DNA from: ZC4RG30 sp046047615
Lineage (GTDB): Bacteria > Pseudomonadota > Gammaproteobacteria > Steroidobacterales > Steroidobacteraceae
DNA length: 64,000 nucleotides
Reading direction: 5' to 3'
NCBI GenBank assembly: GCA_046047615.1
Contig: JBJOHO010000020.1
Span: 67,852 to 131,851, forward strand
This document shows positions 11,606-22,000 of this stretch, in pieces. The notes beneath the pieces are model-generated. The model was given only the letters and a program-made list of their open reading frames with translations. It made no database searches and was not told the origin of the DNA. The stretch's first letter is position 1; the number at the start of each line of letters is the position of its first letter. The position numbers were made by a program, and so were the translations under genes.

Positions 11606-12451
11606 TCAGTCGGCCGCGGCCTGCCGCGCCTCGCGCTCCCGGCGCCGCTCCTGCCGCTGCAGCAGCAGCGCCGACGCCACCACGCCGATGGCCACCACCA
11701 GCACCATGAGCGTGGCGAGTGCATTGACGTCCGGCGTCACGCCGAGCCGCACTTTCGAGAAGATGACCATCGGCAGCGTCGTGGATTCCGGGCCCGCGAC
11801 GAACTGCGAGATGACCAGATCGTCCCAGGACAGCGTGAAGGCCAGCAGCCAACCGGACAGGATGGCGGGAAAGATCAGCGGCAAGGTGATGCGCCGGAAC
11901 ACGCGCAGCGGCCGCGCGCCCAGATCCATGGCCGCTTCCTCCAGCGACTGGTCGAAGCCCGCCAGGCGCGACTGCACGATCACCGCCACGTAGGCCATGG
12001 AGAAGGTCATGTGCGCGATGGTGAGCGTGGTGAGGCCCCGGCCGGCAGGCCAGCCGATGGCCTGCTCGAGCGCCACGAACAGCAGCAGCAGCGACAGTCC
12101 GGTGATGACCTCGGGCATGACCAGCGGCGCGGCGATGAGCGCCGAGTAGAGCGTGCGGCCACGGAAGCGCCGGAAGCGCACCAGCACGATGCCGGCCAGC
12201 GTCCCCAGCACTGCGGCACCAGTCGCGTTCATGGCGGCAACCCGCAGCGACACCCAGGCGGCGCCAAGGATCTGGTCGTTCTGCAACAACGCGGCATACC
12301 ACTTGAGGGTCGGCGAGTTGGCCGTGTCCCACACCGTGACCAGCCGCGAATTGTTGAACGAGAACACGATCATCGACAGGATCGGCACGTACAGGAACGC
12401 GAAGCCGAAGGCCAGCACGCTGGGCACCAGGATGCTGCGCGGCGCGCGCAT
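11606..12451 (-). CDS. potI: Putrescine/polyamine ABC transporter permease, PotI-like
   Basis: Inner-membrane permease of a PotFGHI-type importer, 281 residues with six predicted helices. The EAA loop that contacts the ATPase is visible as QSLEEAAMDLGARPLRVFRR. The N-terminus has the PotI/PotC-like LYVPILSMIVFSFNNSR, and the central part has PEVITGLSLLLLFVAL. The C-terminal tail is very basic (RQERRREREARQ) and cytosolic. Its ATG shares one base with the potH stop (TGATG). It is the last gene of a potF-potG-potH-potI order, the same as in E. coli. Substrate assignment to putrescine rests on the surrounding puu/spu genes. Confidence 0.92.
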   Translation of the reverse strand: MRAPRSILVPSVLAFGFAFLYVPILSMIVFSFNNSRLVTVWDTANSPTLKWYAALLQNDQILGAAWVSLRVAAMNATGAAVLGTLAGIVLVRFRRFRGRTLYSALIAAPLVMPEVITGLSLLLLFVALEQAIGWPAGRGLTTLTIAHMTFSMAYVAVIVQSRLAGFDQSLEEAAMDLGARPLRVFRRITLPLIFPAILSGWLLAFTLSWDDLVISQFVAGPESTTLPMVIFSKVRLGVTPDVNALATLMVLVVAIGVVASALLLQRQERRREREARQAAAD

Positions 12452-13452
12452 CAGGCCTGCGCCTCGCGCCGGTCCTGCAGGCGGCGGAACAGCATGATGG
12501 GCACGAGCAGCAGCAGCAGCATGATGACGGCGACGGCGCTGGCCACCGGCCAGTCGCGGTTGGCATAGAACTCGTCGGACAGCACGCGGCCGATCATCAA
12601 CTGGTCCGGCCGGCCCATCAGCGAGGGGATCACGTACTCGCCGACCACCGGGATGAACACCAGCAGGCTGCCGGCGGCGATGCCGGGCCAGGACAGCGGC
12701 AGGGTGACGCGCAGGAAGGCGCGTGCCGGCGTCGCGCCCAGGTCGGCAGCCGCCTCCAGCAACGTGCGGTCATGCTTCTCGAGGTTGGCGTAGAGCGGCA
12801 GGATCATGAAAGGCAGGTAGGAGTACACGATGCCGATGTAGATGCTGTAGTCGGTCTGCAGCATCTGGATCGGCTCATCGATCCAGCCGGCGGCCAGCAG
12901 CAGGTTGTTGATCACGCCATTGTTGCGCAGCAGGCCGATCCACGCGTAGACCCGCAGCAGGAAGGAGGTCCAGAACGGCAGGATGACCAGCATGAGCAGC
13001 AGGTTGCGCCGTGCCGGGGGCGAGCGCGCGATGCCCAGCGCCATCGGGTAGCCCAGCAGCAGGCACAGCACCGTGGACACCAGCGCCACCTTCAGCGAGT
13101 ACAGGTAGGTGTCGAGGTACAGGCTGTCGGTGAACAGGAAGGCGTAGTTCTGCAGGCTGACATTGACGCGCAGCCACTGCTGCTCGCCCCACTCCAGCAG
13201 CGGCGTATAGGGTGGGATGCCCAGGCGGATCTCCGCGAAGGAGATCTTCAGGTCGAGCAGGAAGGGCGCCAGGAAGAACAGCAGCAGCCAGCCGAAGGGC
13301 ACGGCGACCAGCAGGCGGCGTCCCCAGCCACTGCGTCCCACGGCGTCGGCCCAGCGCGGCGGACCCGACCGGTACCAGCGCATCCAGAACGGCAGCAGCC
13401 GTTCGCCCGCAAAACCCGCTGATCCGTCGCCGCCCGGCGCCGCCGTGGACAT
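12451..13452 (-). CDS. potH: Putrescine/polyamine ABC transporter permease, PotH-like
   Basis: Second membrane subunit of the PotFGHI-type importer. The 333-residue product starts with a roughly 50-residue Gly/Arg-rich cytosolic extension, then six helices beginning LLVAVPFGWLLLFFLAPFLL. Diagnostic PotH/PotB features include SFAEIRLGIPPYTPLLEW, LPFWTSFLLRVYAWIGLL and the EAA loop TLLEAAADLGATPARAFLRV. The start at 13452 lies 4 bp after the potG stop, the expected tight operon spacing. The open frame continues upstream inside potG but without similarity, so I exclude that part. Confidence 0.93.
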   Translation of the reverse strand: MSTAAPGGDGSAGFAGERLLPFWMRWYRSGPPRWADAVGRSGWGRRLLVAVPFGWLLLFFLAPFLLDLKISFAEIRLGIPPYTPLLEWGEQQWLRVNVSLQNYAFLFTDSLYLDTYLYSLKVALVSTVLCLLLGYPMALGIARSPPARRNLLLMLVILPFWTSFLLRVYAWIGLLRNNGVINNLLLAAGWIDEPIQMLQTDYSIYIGIVYSYLPFMILPLYANLEKHDRTLLEAAADLGATPARAFLRVTLPLSWPGIAAGSLLVFIPVVGEYVIPSLMGRPDQLMIGRVLSDEFYANRDWPVASAVAVIMLLLLLVPIMLFRRLQDRREAQA

Positions 13453-13456
13453 CGGA

Positions 13457-14593
<1,137 letters not shown>

Positions 14594-14597
14594 GGGG

Positions 14598-15719
14598 CTA
14601 CTTGGCGGTCTTGAAGGTCTGCCACATGCGCGTGAGCTTGCGGGTGAACTCTTCGGAGCGTGCAGCGTTGGCGTACATGCGGGCGCGCACCTCGGCCGGC
14701 GGGTAGATGTTCGGATCGCCGGTCAGCTCCTTGCTGATGGCGTCGAAGGCCGCGAGGTTGGGCGAGGCGTAGGTGACGAAGTCCGTGTTGCGCGCGGCGA
14801 CGTCCTTGCGCATCAGGAAGTCGATGAAGGCGTGCGCGTTCTTCGGGTGCTTGGCATCGGCCGGGATGGCCATGGTGTCGAAGAACATGATCGCGCCCTC
14901 CTTGGGAATGGAGTATTCGACCGTGATGCCGTTGCCGGCCTCCCCGGCGCGGGTGGCGGCCATGCCCACGTCACCGCTCCAGCCCATCGACAGGCAGGTG
15001 GCACCGTTGGCCAGGTCGTCGAGGTAGCCCGAGGACTTGATCTCGCGCACGTAGGGACGGATCGCCATCAGCACCTTGCTGGCGGCCTCCAGGTCCTCGT
15101 CCTTCTCGCTCATCGGCTCGCGGCCCAGATACAGCAGCACCGTGGCCACGACCTCGTCAGGGGCATCCAGGATGGTGACGCCGCACTTCTGGAAGCGGCT
15201 GATGACCTTCGGGTCGTAGAACATGGCGAAGCTGTTGACCGGCGCGTTGGGCATGGCCTTGTTGACCATGTCGACGTTGTAGCCGACGCCCGAGGTGCCC
15301 CAGAAGTAGACCACCGAATGCGCGTTGTCCGGGTCGTGCTTGGCCGCGGCTGCGGTGATGGCCGGGTCGAGGTTGACCAGGTTGGGCAGCAGCGTCTTGT
15401 CGAGCTTCTGGTAGATGCCGGCCTTGATCTGCTTCTCGAGGAAGGACGCGGAGGGCACGACGATGTCGTAGCCGCTGCTGCCGGCCGAGAGCGTGGTCTG
15501 CAGGGCCTCGTTGGAGTCGTAGACACTGTAGTTGACCTTGATGCCGGTCTCGGTCTCGAACTCCTTGAGGAGCGCTTCGTCGATGTAATCGGCCCAGTTG
15601 TAGACGTTGAGGACCTTCTCTTCGGCGGCCGGCGCGGCATCCTCCGGCTTGCTGCCGCAGGCGGCAAGCAGCAGGGCGGCAGCGGCAGCAAGACTCAGGC
15701 GGCGCAGGCTGGCGTTCAT
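14598..15719 (-). CDS. potF: Periplasmic putrescine/polyamine-binding protein, PotF/SpuD-like, predicted lipoprotein
   Basis: Captures polyamine in the periplasm for PotGHI. The 373-residue precursor has a signal peptide ending in a lipobox (LLLAACGS, Cys21), unlike the cleaved soluble PotF of E. coli, so membrane anchoring through lipidation is likely. The mature part begins VLNVYNWADYIDEALLKEFE, the hallmark of PotD/PotF, and contains NYSVYDSNEAL, SGYDIVVPSASF, FWGTSGVGYNVDMV and SGYLDDLANGATCLSMGWSG; these are the ligand-cleft regions of the family. Positioned first in the pot operon, about 85 bp downstream of the transaminase gene, with its own possible promoter. Confidence 0.94.
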   Translation of the reverse strand: MNASLRRLSLAAAAALLLAACGSKPEDAAPAAEEKVLNVYNWADYIDEALLKEFETETGIKVNYSVYDSNEALQTTLSAGSSGYDIVVPSASFLEKQIKAGIYQKLDKTLLPNLVNLDPAITAAAAKHDPDNAHSVVYFWGTSGVGYNVDMVNKAMPNAPVNSFAMFYDPKVISRFQKCGVTILDAPDEVVATVLLYLGREPMSEKDEDLEAASKVLMAIRPYVREIKSSGYLDDLANGATCLSMGWSGDVGMAATRAGEAGNGITVEYSIPKEGAIMFFDTMAIPADAKHPKNAHAFIDFLMRKDVAARNTDFVTYASPNLAAFDAISKELTGDPNIYPPAEVRARMYANAARSEEFTRKLTRMWQTFKTAK

Positions 15720-15769
15720 CAGGGCTCCCTGGGGGTGACTGGCATGGACGCAGGACAGCGCCCTGCGGG

Positions 15770-15779
15770 CGTTATATAC
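15770..15779 (-). promoter_or_regulatory. Possible promoter -10 box upstream of potF
   Basis: On the minus strand the gap between the transaminase and potF contains TATATAAC about 55 bp before the potF start, an isolated A/T-rich patch in very GC-rich DNA. It fits a sigma-70 -10 element, but I see no convincing -35 at 16-18 bp. It would let the pot genes be transcribed separately from the upstream catabolic genes. Confidence 0.35.
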
Positions 15780-15806
15780 CAGTCAGGCGGGAGGTAAAAG
15801 GCACCG

Positions 15807-17180
15807 TCAGTCCAGCAGGCCGTCCTGCTCCAGTCCGGTGCGCGTGCGCTCCAAGGTGGCCCAGGCCTTGTCGGCCAATTCGTCGATCTGCGCCGGCGTG
15901 ATCACCAGCGGCGGGGCGATCAGCATCGTGTCGCGCGTGGCGCGCATGACCAGCCCCTCGAGGATGGCATTGTCGCGGCAGCGCTCGCCGACCTTGCCGC
16001 GCGGCTCGAACCAGGTCCGGGGCGCCTTGTGGCGCACCAGTTCGAGGGCTCCGATGAGTCCCGTACAGCGCGCCTCGCCCACCAGCGGGTGCGCCGCGAG
16101 CGCCTGCCAGCGGCGCGCGAAGTGCGGCGCGGCCACCTCCCGCACGTGTTCCAGCACCCGCTCGCGCTGCAGGATGCGCAGGTTCTCCAGCGCCACGGCG
16201 GCGCAGACCGGGTGGCCGGAGTAGGTGAAGCCGTGGGCGAACTCGCCGCCCTCGCGGCTGAGCAGGTCGGCCACGCGGTCGCCCACCAGCACCGCGCCGA
16301 TGGGCAGGTAGCCGGACGACAGCGCCTTGGCCGTGGTCATGAGGTCCGGCCGGAAGCCGAAGCGCTGGCAGCCGAACCACTCGCCGGTACGGCCGAAGCC
16401 GCAGATGACCTCGTCCGATACCAGCAGCACACCGTACTGGTCGCAGATGCGCTGGATCTCCGGCCAGTAGGTCGCGGGCGGGATGATGACGCCCCCGGCG
16501 CCCTGGATGGGTTCGCCGACGAAGGCGGCAACGCGTTCCGCCCCGAGCGCGAGGATGCGCTCCTCGAGCTCGCGCGCCGCCTGCCGGCCGAAGGCCTCGG
16601 GCGACAGGTCGCCGCCGCGCTCGAAATGGTAGGGCTGGCCGATGTGCTCGATGCCGGGCTGCGGCAGCAGCCCCTGCTCGTGCATCCAGGCCATGCCGCC
16701 CAGGCTGGCACCGGCGATCGTGCTGCCGTGGTAGCCGTTGACCCGGCCGATGATGATGTTGCGCTCCGGCTGCCCACGCAGCTGCCAGTAGCGGCGCACC
16801 AGGCGGATGGCGGTGTCGATGGACTCGGAGCCGGAACCCGTGAAGAACACGCGGCTGAACCCTGGCGGGGCGAGCCGGGCGATTTCCGCCGCCAGCTCCA
16901 CGGCCGGTGGCGTGGTGCACTGGAAAAAGCTGTTGTAGTAAGGCAGCTGGTTCATCTGCCGGGCCGCCGCCTCGGCGAGTTCGCGGCGGCCATAGCCCAG
17001 CGCCACGCACCACAGGCCGGACATGCCGTCGAGCAGCTGCCGGCCCTCGCCATCGATCAGGTAGATGCCGTCGGCCGCGACGATGAGGCGGGTGCCGCGC
17101 GCGGCCAGCTGCCCGCTGTCGGTGAACGGGTGCAGGAAGTGTGCGGCGTCCAGCGCGCGCAGTTCGGCGGCGTCGGCCAT
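15807..17180 (-). CDS. spuC: Class III aminotransferase, SpuC-like putrescine/polyamine:pyruvate transaminase
   Basis: A 457-residue fold-type I PLP enzyme predicted to transfer the amino group of putrescine (or another diamine or omega-amine) to pyruvate. Signatures: DGMSGLWCVALGYGR, TGSGSESIDTAIRLVRRYW, RVNGYHGSTIAGASLGGM, the PLP-site Asp256 in SDEVICGFGRTGEWFG and the Schiff-base Lys285 in TTAKALSSGYLP. HGFTYSGHPVCAAVALEN is also typical. The N-terminus LHPFTDSGQLAARGTRLI matches SpuC/omega-transaminases. It ends about 85 bp before potF and begins 4 bp after the puuA stop; this placement supports the polyamine role. A beta-alanine or GABA transaminase role is the main alternative. Confidence 0.9.
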   Translation of the reverse strand: MADAAELRALDAAHFLHPFTDSGQLAARGTRLIVAADGIYLIDGEGRQLLDGMSGLWCVALGYGRRELAEAAARQMNQLPYYNSFFQCTTPPAVELAAEIARLAPPGFSRVFFTGSGSESIDTAIRLVRRYWQLRGQPERNIIIGRVNGYHGSTIAGASLGGMAWMHEQGLLPQPGIEHIGQPYHFERGGDLSPEAFGRQAARELEERILALGAERVAAFVGEPIQGAGGVIIPPATYWPEIQRICDQYGVLLVSDEVICGFGRTGEWFGCQRFGFRPDLMTTAKALSSGYLPIGAVLVGDRVADLLSREGGEFAHGFTYSGHPVCAAVALENLRILQRERVLEHVREVAAPHFARRWQALAAHPLVGEARCTGLIGALELVRHKAPRTWFEPRGKVGERCRDNAILEGLVMRATRDTMLIAPPLVITPAQIDELADKAWATLERTRTGLEQDGLLD

Positions 17181-17184
17181 GGTG

Positions 17185-18525
17185 TCAGACGTTGAGCAGC
17201 AGGTGCTCGCGCTCCCAGGAACTGATCACCTCGAGGTAGACCTCGTACTCGGCCTCCTTTACGACCGAGAAGGCCGACACGAAAGCCTCGCCGAGCACCT
17301 CGACCAGCGGCTTGCTGTCCTTGAGCAGCAGCAGCGCCTCGCCCAGCGAGCGCGGCAGGCCGAACGGCAGGTCGTGGGCGCTGCCCGGGACCGGCTCGGT
17401 GGGTTGCAGCTTCTCGACCATGCCCAGGTAGCCACAGGCGAGCGAGGCGGCGATGGCGAGGTAGGGGTTGGCGTCGGCGCCGCCGACGCGGTTCTCGACA
17501 CGGCGCGCCACCGGCTTGGAATTGGGCACGCGCAGGCCGGCCGTGCGGTTGTCGTAGCCCCACTGCACGTTGATGGGCGCCAGCTGCAGGCGGCTCAGGC
17601 GGCGGTAGGAATTGACGTTGGGCGCGAACAGCGGCATGGCCGAGGGCAGGTATTTCTGCAGGCCCGCGATGTGGGCGAAGAACAGCGCCGTGGGATTGCC
17701 ATCCGGGCCGCTGAAGACGTTCTCGCCCGTCTTGCGGTCGATGATGCTCTGGTGGATGTGCATGGCGCTGCCCGGCTCCTTGGCGTGGGGCTTGGCCATG
17801 AAGGTCGCATACATCTTGTGGCGCAGGGCGGCCTCGCGCGCGGTGCGCTTGAACAGGAAGGCCTGGTCGGCGAGGTCCAGCGCGTTGCCGTGCAGGAGGT
17901 TGATCTCCATCTGCGCCGGCCCGTCCTCGTGGATCAGCGTGTCGATCTCGATGTCCTGCGCCTCGCAGAAGGCGTAGATCTCCTCGAACAGCGGATCGAA
18001 CTCGTTGACTGCGGCGATGCTGTAGCTCTGGCGGCCCGACTCCGCGCGGCCGGAACGGCCGACGGGCGGCTTGAGCGGGTAGTCCGCATCGATGTTCGGC
18101 TCGACCAGGTAGAACTCGAGTTCCGGCGCCACGACGGGCTCCCAGCCACGCTGGGCGTAGAGGTCGAGGACGTGCTGCAGCACCTGGCGCGGCGCCATGC
18201 TGACCTTGCGGCCGTCGGCGTAGTAGCAGTCATGGATGACCTGGGCCGTGGGCTCCGGTGCCCAGGGCACCAGCCTCACCGTGCGAGGATCGGCCTTGAG
18301 CACGATGTCGATCTCGGCCGGGCTCATCGCGGCCGGGGCCTCCGGCGGGTAATCGCCGGTCACCGTCTGCAGGAAGATGCTCTCCGGCAGGCGCATGCCC
18401 TCGTCAACGGCGAACTTCTCGGCGGGCATGATCTTGCCGCGCGCGATGCCGGCCATGTCCGGGATGATCGCCTCGACTTCGGATATGCGCTTGTCGCGGA
18501 AAAACTCGTTGATCTCGGTCGACAT
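17185..18525 (-). CDS. puuA: Glutamine synthetase-family gamma-glutamylpolyamine ligase (PuuA/SpuB-like)
   Basis: ATP-dependent ligation of glutamate to putrescine or another polyamine, the first step of the Puu pathway. The 446-residue product has the N-terminal IPDMAGIARGKIMPAEKF of GS-like ligases, ELEFYLVE and HEDGPAQMEINL metal-ligand segments, AMHIHQSI with a metal-site His, and NRTAGLRVP near the ATP site. The adenylylation-loop Tyr of true GlnA is not evident. It lies 4 bp before spuC and starts 4 bp after the puuD stop, so puuD-puuA-spuC form a compact operon. A second paralogue is divergent at 19350. Confidence 0.93.
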   Translation of the reverse strand: MSTEINEFFRDKRISEVEAIIPDMAGIARGKIMPAEKFAVDEGMRLPESIFLQTVTGDYPPEAPAAMSPAEIDIVLKADPRTVRLVPWAPEPTAQVIHDCYYADGRKVSMAPRQVLQHVLDLYAQRGWEPVVAPELEFYLVEPNIDADYPLKPPVGRSGRAESGRQSYSIAAVNEFDPLFEEIYAFCEAQDIEIDTLIHEDGPAQMEINLLHGNALDLADQAFLFKRTAREAALRHKMYATFMAKPHAKEPGSAMHIHQSIIDRKTGENVFSGPDGNPTALFFAHIAGLQKYLPSAMPLFAPNVNSYRRLSRLQLAPINVQWGYDNRTAGLRVPNSKPVARRVENRVGGADANPYLAIAASLACGYLGMVEKLQPTEPVPGSAHDLPFGLPRSLGEALLLLKDSKPLVEVLGEAFVSAFSVVKEAEYEVYLEVISSWEREHLLLNV

Positions 18526-18528
18526 GGT

Positions 18529-19299
18529 TCACCTGCCTGGGCGTGCTGCGGCACGGGCCTGCGCCGCCACCCCGAACGCGCCGAACAGGGCGCGCGAGAA
18601 CGGATTGTCCACCGCCTTCCATTCCGGATGCCACTGCACGGCCAGCGCAAAGTGCGCCGCGTCACGGACACGGAAGGCCTCGACCAGGCCATCGGGGGCG
18701 GTGGCCTCGACCACGAGACCCGGCGCCAGGCGATCCACGCCCTGGTGGTGCAGGGAATTGACCTCGACCACGTCGCGACGGGCATAGCCGCGCAGCCAGC
18801 CGCCAGCGGCGAGGTGCACGGCATGGCTGGGGGCGTACTGCTCCTCCAGCGGCGCGTCGGGGTCCTCATGGTGGACTGCCAGGCCCGGCACCTCGCGGAC
18901 CCGCTGGTGCAGCGTGCCGCCCAGTGCGACGTTCATCTCCTGGAAACCGCGGCAGATGCCGAGCACCGGCACCCCCTGCTGCAGGGCCAGCGGGATCAGC
19001 GGCAGCGTGGTGGCATCGCGGTGCGGATCATGCGGGCCACTGTCCTCGCCCGGCTCACCGCCGTAATGGTGCGGCTCGACGTTGGACGGACTGCCAGGGA
19101 ACAGCAGGCCGTCCAGGCGCTGCAGCAGGCGCTGCTGGTCCAGCGCATCGCCCAACGACGGGATGAGCAGCGGCAGCGCGCCGGCGCAGTGGAGCACCGC
19201 GGTGATGTACTTCTCGCCGACCACATGGAACGGGTGGTGGCCCAACTGGCGCCGGTCGGCCGGGATGCCAATGAGCGGACGGGGACTGGACATAGCCAC
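18529..19299 (-). CDS. puuD: Gamma-glutamyl-GABA hydrolase (PuuD-like class I amidotransferase)
   Basis: Hydrolyses gamma-glutamyl-GABA to glutamate and GABA, the last Puu step. The 256-residue protein starts RPLIGIPADRRQLGHHPFHV and has LFPGSPSNVEPHHYGGEP, the nucleophile elbow LGICRGFQEMNVALGG with Cys116, and the His224-Pro-Glu226 pair in VQWHPEW, so the catalytic triad is complete. A second in-frame ATG lies two codons downstream at 19293; either could be used. It heads the puuD-puuA-spuC operon and is divergent from the second puuA-like gene with a 50 bp spacer. Confidence 0.94.
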   Translation of the reverse strand: MAMSSPRPLIGIPADRRQLGHHPFHVVGEKYITAVLHCAGALPLLIPSLGDALDQQRLLQRLDGLLFPGSPSNVEPHHYGGEPGEDSGPHDPHRDATTLPLIPLALQQGVPVLGICRGFQEMNVALGGTLHQRVREVPGLAVHHEDPDAPLEEQYAPSHAVHLAAGGWLRGYARRDVVEVNSLHHQGVDRLAPGLVVEATAPDGLVEAFRVRDAAHFALAVQWHPEWKAVDNPFSRALFGAFGVAAQARAAARPGR

Positions 19300-19349
19300 C
19301 GTGATTAGACCACAGACGCCGCCGCCTGCCGCGCGTATCCTGCCATGCC

Positions 19350-20717
19350 ATGGACCCCAGCGATTTCCTGCGCGAGCGTCCCGGGCTGCGCTTCATCGAC
19401 CTGCTGCTGCACGACATGAACGGTGTGGACCGTGGCAAGCGCATCGACGCCGCCGCGGCCCCGTCGACCTTCCGTGAGGGCCTGCTGCTGCCGGCCTCGA
19501 TGTTCGCGATCGACGTGCAGGGCCACACCATCCAGTCCACGGGCCTGGGGTTTGATGACGGCGACGGCGACCGCCTCTGCCTGCCCCTCCCCGGCACCCT
19601 GTTCGACGTGCCTTGGCTGGACCATGGCGTGGCCCAGGTGCAACTGACGATGCACGAGGCGGATGGGCGGCCGTTCTTCGGCGATCCGCGGCACCAATTG
19701 GCGGCCCTGCTCGCGCACTTCCGCTCGGCCGGCCTGACGCCGGTGATCGCCGTGGAACTGGAGTTCTATCTGGTGGACCGGGAACGCACCGCAGACGGCC
19801 GTCCGCAGCCGCCGCGCGGCCTGCTGACCGGCCGGCGCGAGCACCGCACGCAGATCAACTCGATGACCGACCTGGACGAGTTCTCGGCGGTGCTGGCCGA
19901 CATCGATGCGGCCTGCCTGGCGCAAGGCGTCCCGTCCACCTCGTCGCTGGCCGAGTACGGGCCCGGCCAATATGAGGTGAATCTCGCGCATGGGCCGGAC
20001 GCGCTGCGCGCCTGCGACCAGGCCGTGCGCTTCCGCCGCATCGTCAAGGCCATCGCCCGGCGGCACGGGCTCGATGCCACCTTCCTCGCCAAGCCCTACC
20101 GCGACATGGCCGGCAGCGGCCTGCACCTGCATGTCAGCGTGCTGGACGCGGACGGCCGCAACATCTTCGCCGACGACCGTCCCGGTGGACCCGAGGCGCT
20201 GCGGCAGGCAGTCGGCGGGATGCTGGCCACGATGGCCGATGGCATGGCGCTGTTCGCGCCCAACGCCAACAGCTGGCGGCGCCTGCAACCCTCGGCCTAC
20301 GTGCCCTTGCAGGCCAACTGGTCGACCAACAACCGGGGTACCGCGCTGCGTATCCCGGTCAGCGATGCCGCCAACCGGCGCATCGAGCATCGCGTGGCCG
20401 GCGCCGAGGCCAATGTCTACCTGGTCACGGCCTGGGTGCTGGCCGGGCTTTGGCGGGGTCTGACGCGGCGTCTCGAGCCGCCGCCGCCATTGCAGGGCAA
20501 TGCCTACGGTGCCGCCGCCGCAGGACCCGCAGGCGGCGAGCCGCTGCCGCGGCACTGGGCGCTGGCGATCGAACGCTTTGCCACCAGCACACAGGCCGCG
20601 GAGGTCTTCGGCAGCCGCTTCCGCGACCTGTTCGCAACGCTCAAGCGCGGCGAGCTGGCGGATTTCGACAGCCATGTCACACCGCTCGAGTGCGACTGGT
20701 ACCTGGGGCCGCTGTGA
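19350..20717 (+). CDS. Second glutamine synthetase-family gamma-glutamylpolyamine ligase
   Basis: A 455-residue paralogue of the PuuA-like ligase at 17185. Motifs include LLHDMNGVDRGKRID, VELEFYLVDRERTADG, EYGPGQYEVNLAHG, AGSGLHLHVSVLDADG, NNRGTALRIPV and IEHRVAGAEANVYLV, corresponding to the metal and ATP sites. Differences at the substrate end from the first copy suggest a different amine (for example spermidine, cadaverine or ethanolamine rather than putrescine); this is inference. The last four bases overlap the GTG start of the puuB-like gene, so the two are translationally coupled. It is divergent from puuD. Confidence 0.9.
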   Translation: MDPSDFLRERPGLRFIDLLLHDMNGVDRGKRIDAAAAPSTFREGLLLPASMFAIDVQGHTIQSTGLGFDDGDGDRLCLPLPGTLFDVPWLDHGVAQVQLTMHEADGRPFFGDPRHQLAALLAHFRSAGLTPVIAVELEFYLVDRERTADGRPQPPRGLLTGRREHRTQINSMTDLDEFSAVLADIDAACLAQGVPSTSSLAEYGPGQYEVNLAHGPDALRACDQAVRFRRIVKAIARRHGLDATFLAKPYRDMAGSGLHLHVSVLDADGRNIFADDRPGGPEALRQAVGGMLATMADGMALFAPNANSWRRLQPSAYVPLQANWSTNNRGTALRIPVSDAANRRIEHRVAGAEANVYLVTAWVLAGLWRGLTRRLEPPPPLQGNAYGAAAAGPAGGEPLPRHWALAIERFATSTQAAEVFGSRFRDLFATLKRGELADFDSHVTPLECDWYLGPL

Positions 20718-22000
20718 GGGGACCAAGTATCGACACCCGCCCTTGGTACTGGACCCACGGCACCACGCCCGGCCTGCGACCGCTCCTGCAGGGCCGCGTC
20801 GATGCCGATGTCTGCATTGTCGGTGGCGGCATTGCCGGCTGCTCGGCGGCGCTGCACCTTGCCGAGGCGGGCCGCAACGTGGTGCTGCTGGAGGCCGAGC
20901 AGATCGGCTGGGGCGCCAGTGGCCGCAGCGGCGCGCAGGCGATCTTCGGTACCGCCGCGCCGCACGAGAAGCTCGAGGCGCTGGTCGGCGCGACCGACGC
21001 ACGGGCGATCTGGGACATCAGCCTCGAGGGCCTGACGCTGATCCGCGAGCTGTGCCGGCGGCACGACATCGACTGCGACTGGGTACCGGGACAATTGCAC
21101 GTGGCCGTGAAGCCGCGGCAGGTGGCGGAACTGGCGCAGTGGCACGCCCAGCTGCACCGGGTGCTGGGCTACCGTTCGCCGCAGCTGCTGGACCGGCAGG
21201 GCGTGAACCAGCAGGTGGCCAGCGCGCGCTACCTGGCGGGCATGCTCGACATGAACTGCGGCCACCTCGACCCGCTGAAGTACGTGCGCGGCCTGGCCGC
21301 CGCCGCCGAGCGCGCCGGCGCCGGGATCTTCGAGGGCACGCGTGCCGGCAGCTTCGGCCAGACCTCGCAGGGCATCGTGGTGCGGACGGCGGCGGGCGAG
21401 GTGCGGTGCCGGCAGTTGCTGCTGGCGGGCAACGCCTGGCTGGGCAGCACCGCGCCGTCACTGGCACGGCGCATCATGGGCGTGGGCACCTACATCGTGG
21501 CCACTGAACCGCTCGGCGAGGCCCGTGCGCGGTCGCTGCTGCCGCAGGACGCGGCAGTGACAGACCTGAACTGGGTGCTCGACTATTTCCGCCTCAGCCG
21601 CGACCACCGGCTGCTGTTCGGCGGTCGCGTCAGCTATTCGGGCCTTGATCCTTTCAACACGGCCGAGGCGACGCGGCGGCGCATGCTGGCGGTCTTCCCG
21701 CAACTCGGTGACGTGGCGCTCAGCCATGCCTGGGGCGGCTACGTGGACATCACGCTGAACCGGGCGCCGGACTTTGGCCGGCTGGCGCAGGACGTGTATT
21801 ACCTGCAGGGATTCTCCGGCCACGGGATCGCCCTGACGGGCATTGCCGGAAAGCTGGTGGCGGAAGCGATGACCGCCACCAGCGGACGTTTCGACGTCTT
21901 CACCCGGATACCGCACCGCCGGTTCCCGGGCGGGACGCTGTTGCGGCGTCCCGCCCTGGTGCTGGCGATGCTGTATTACCGGTTGCGCGACCTGCTTTAG
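20714..22000 (+). CDS. puuB: Gamma-glutamylputrescine oxidase-like FAD oxidoreductase (PuuB)
   Basis: Predicted to oxidise gamma-glutamyl-polyamines to the aldehyde with release of ammonia and hydrogen peroxide. The DAO-fold FAD site is GGGIAGCSAALHLAEAGR near residues 37-54, followed by LLEAEQIGWGASGRSGAQ, which is the PuuB/YgaF-type start. The C-terminus has YYLQGFSGHGIALTGIAGKL. I assign a GTG start at 20714, which overlaps the upstream stop as GTGA and gives 428 residues, matching PuuB; ATG starts upstream lie deep inside the preceding gene. Its stop overlaps that of the convergent molybdenum hydroxylase gene by four bases. Confidence 0.92.
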   Translation: MRGPSIDTRPWYWTHGTTPGLRPLLQGRVDADVCIVGGGIAGCSAALHLAEAGRNVVLLEAEQIGWGASGRSGAQAIFGTAAPHEKLEALVGATDARAIWDISLEGLTLIRELCRRHDIDCDWVPGQLHVAVKPRQVAELAQWHAQLHRVLGYRSPQLLDRQGVNQQVASARYLAGMLDMNCGHLDPLKYVRGLAAAAERAGAGIFEGTRAGSFGQTSQGIVVRTAAGEVRCRQLLLAGNAWLGSTAPSLARRIMGVGTYIVATEPLGEARARSLLPQDAAVTDLNWVLDYFRLSRDHRLLFGGRVSYSGLDPFNTAEATRRRMLAVFPQLGDVALSHAWGGYVDITLNRAPDFGRLAQDVYYLQGFSGHGIALTGIAGKLVAEAMTATSGRFDVFTRIPHRRFPGGTLLRRPALVLAMLYYRLRDLL

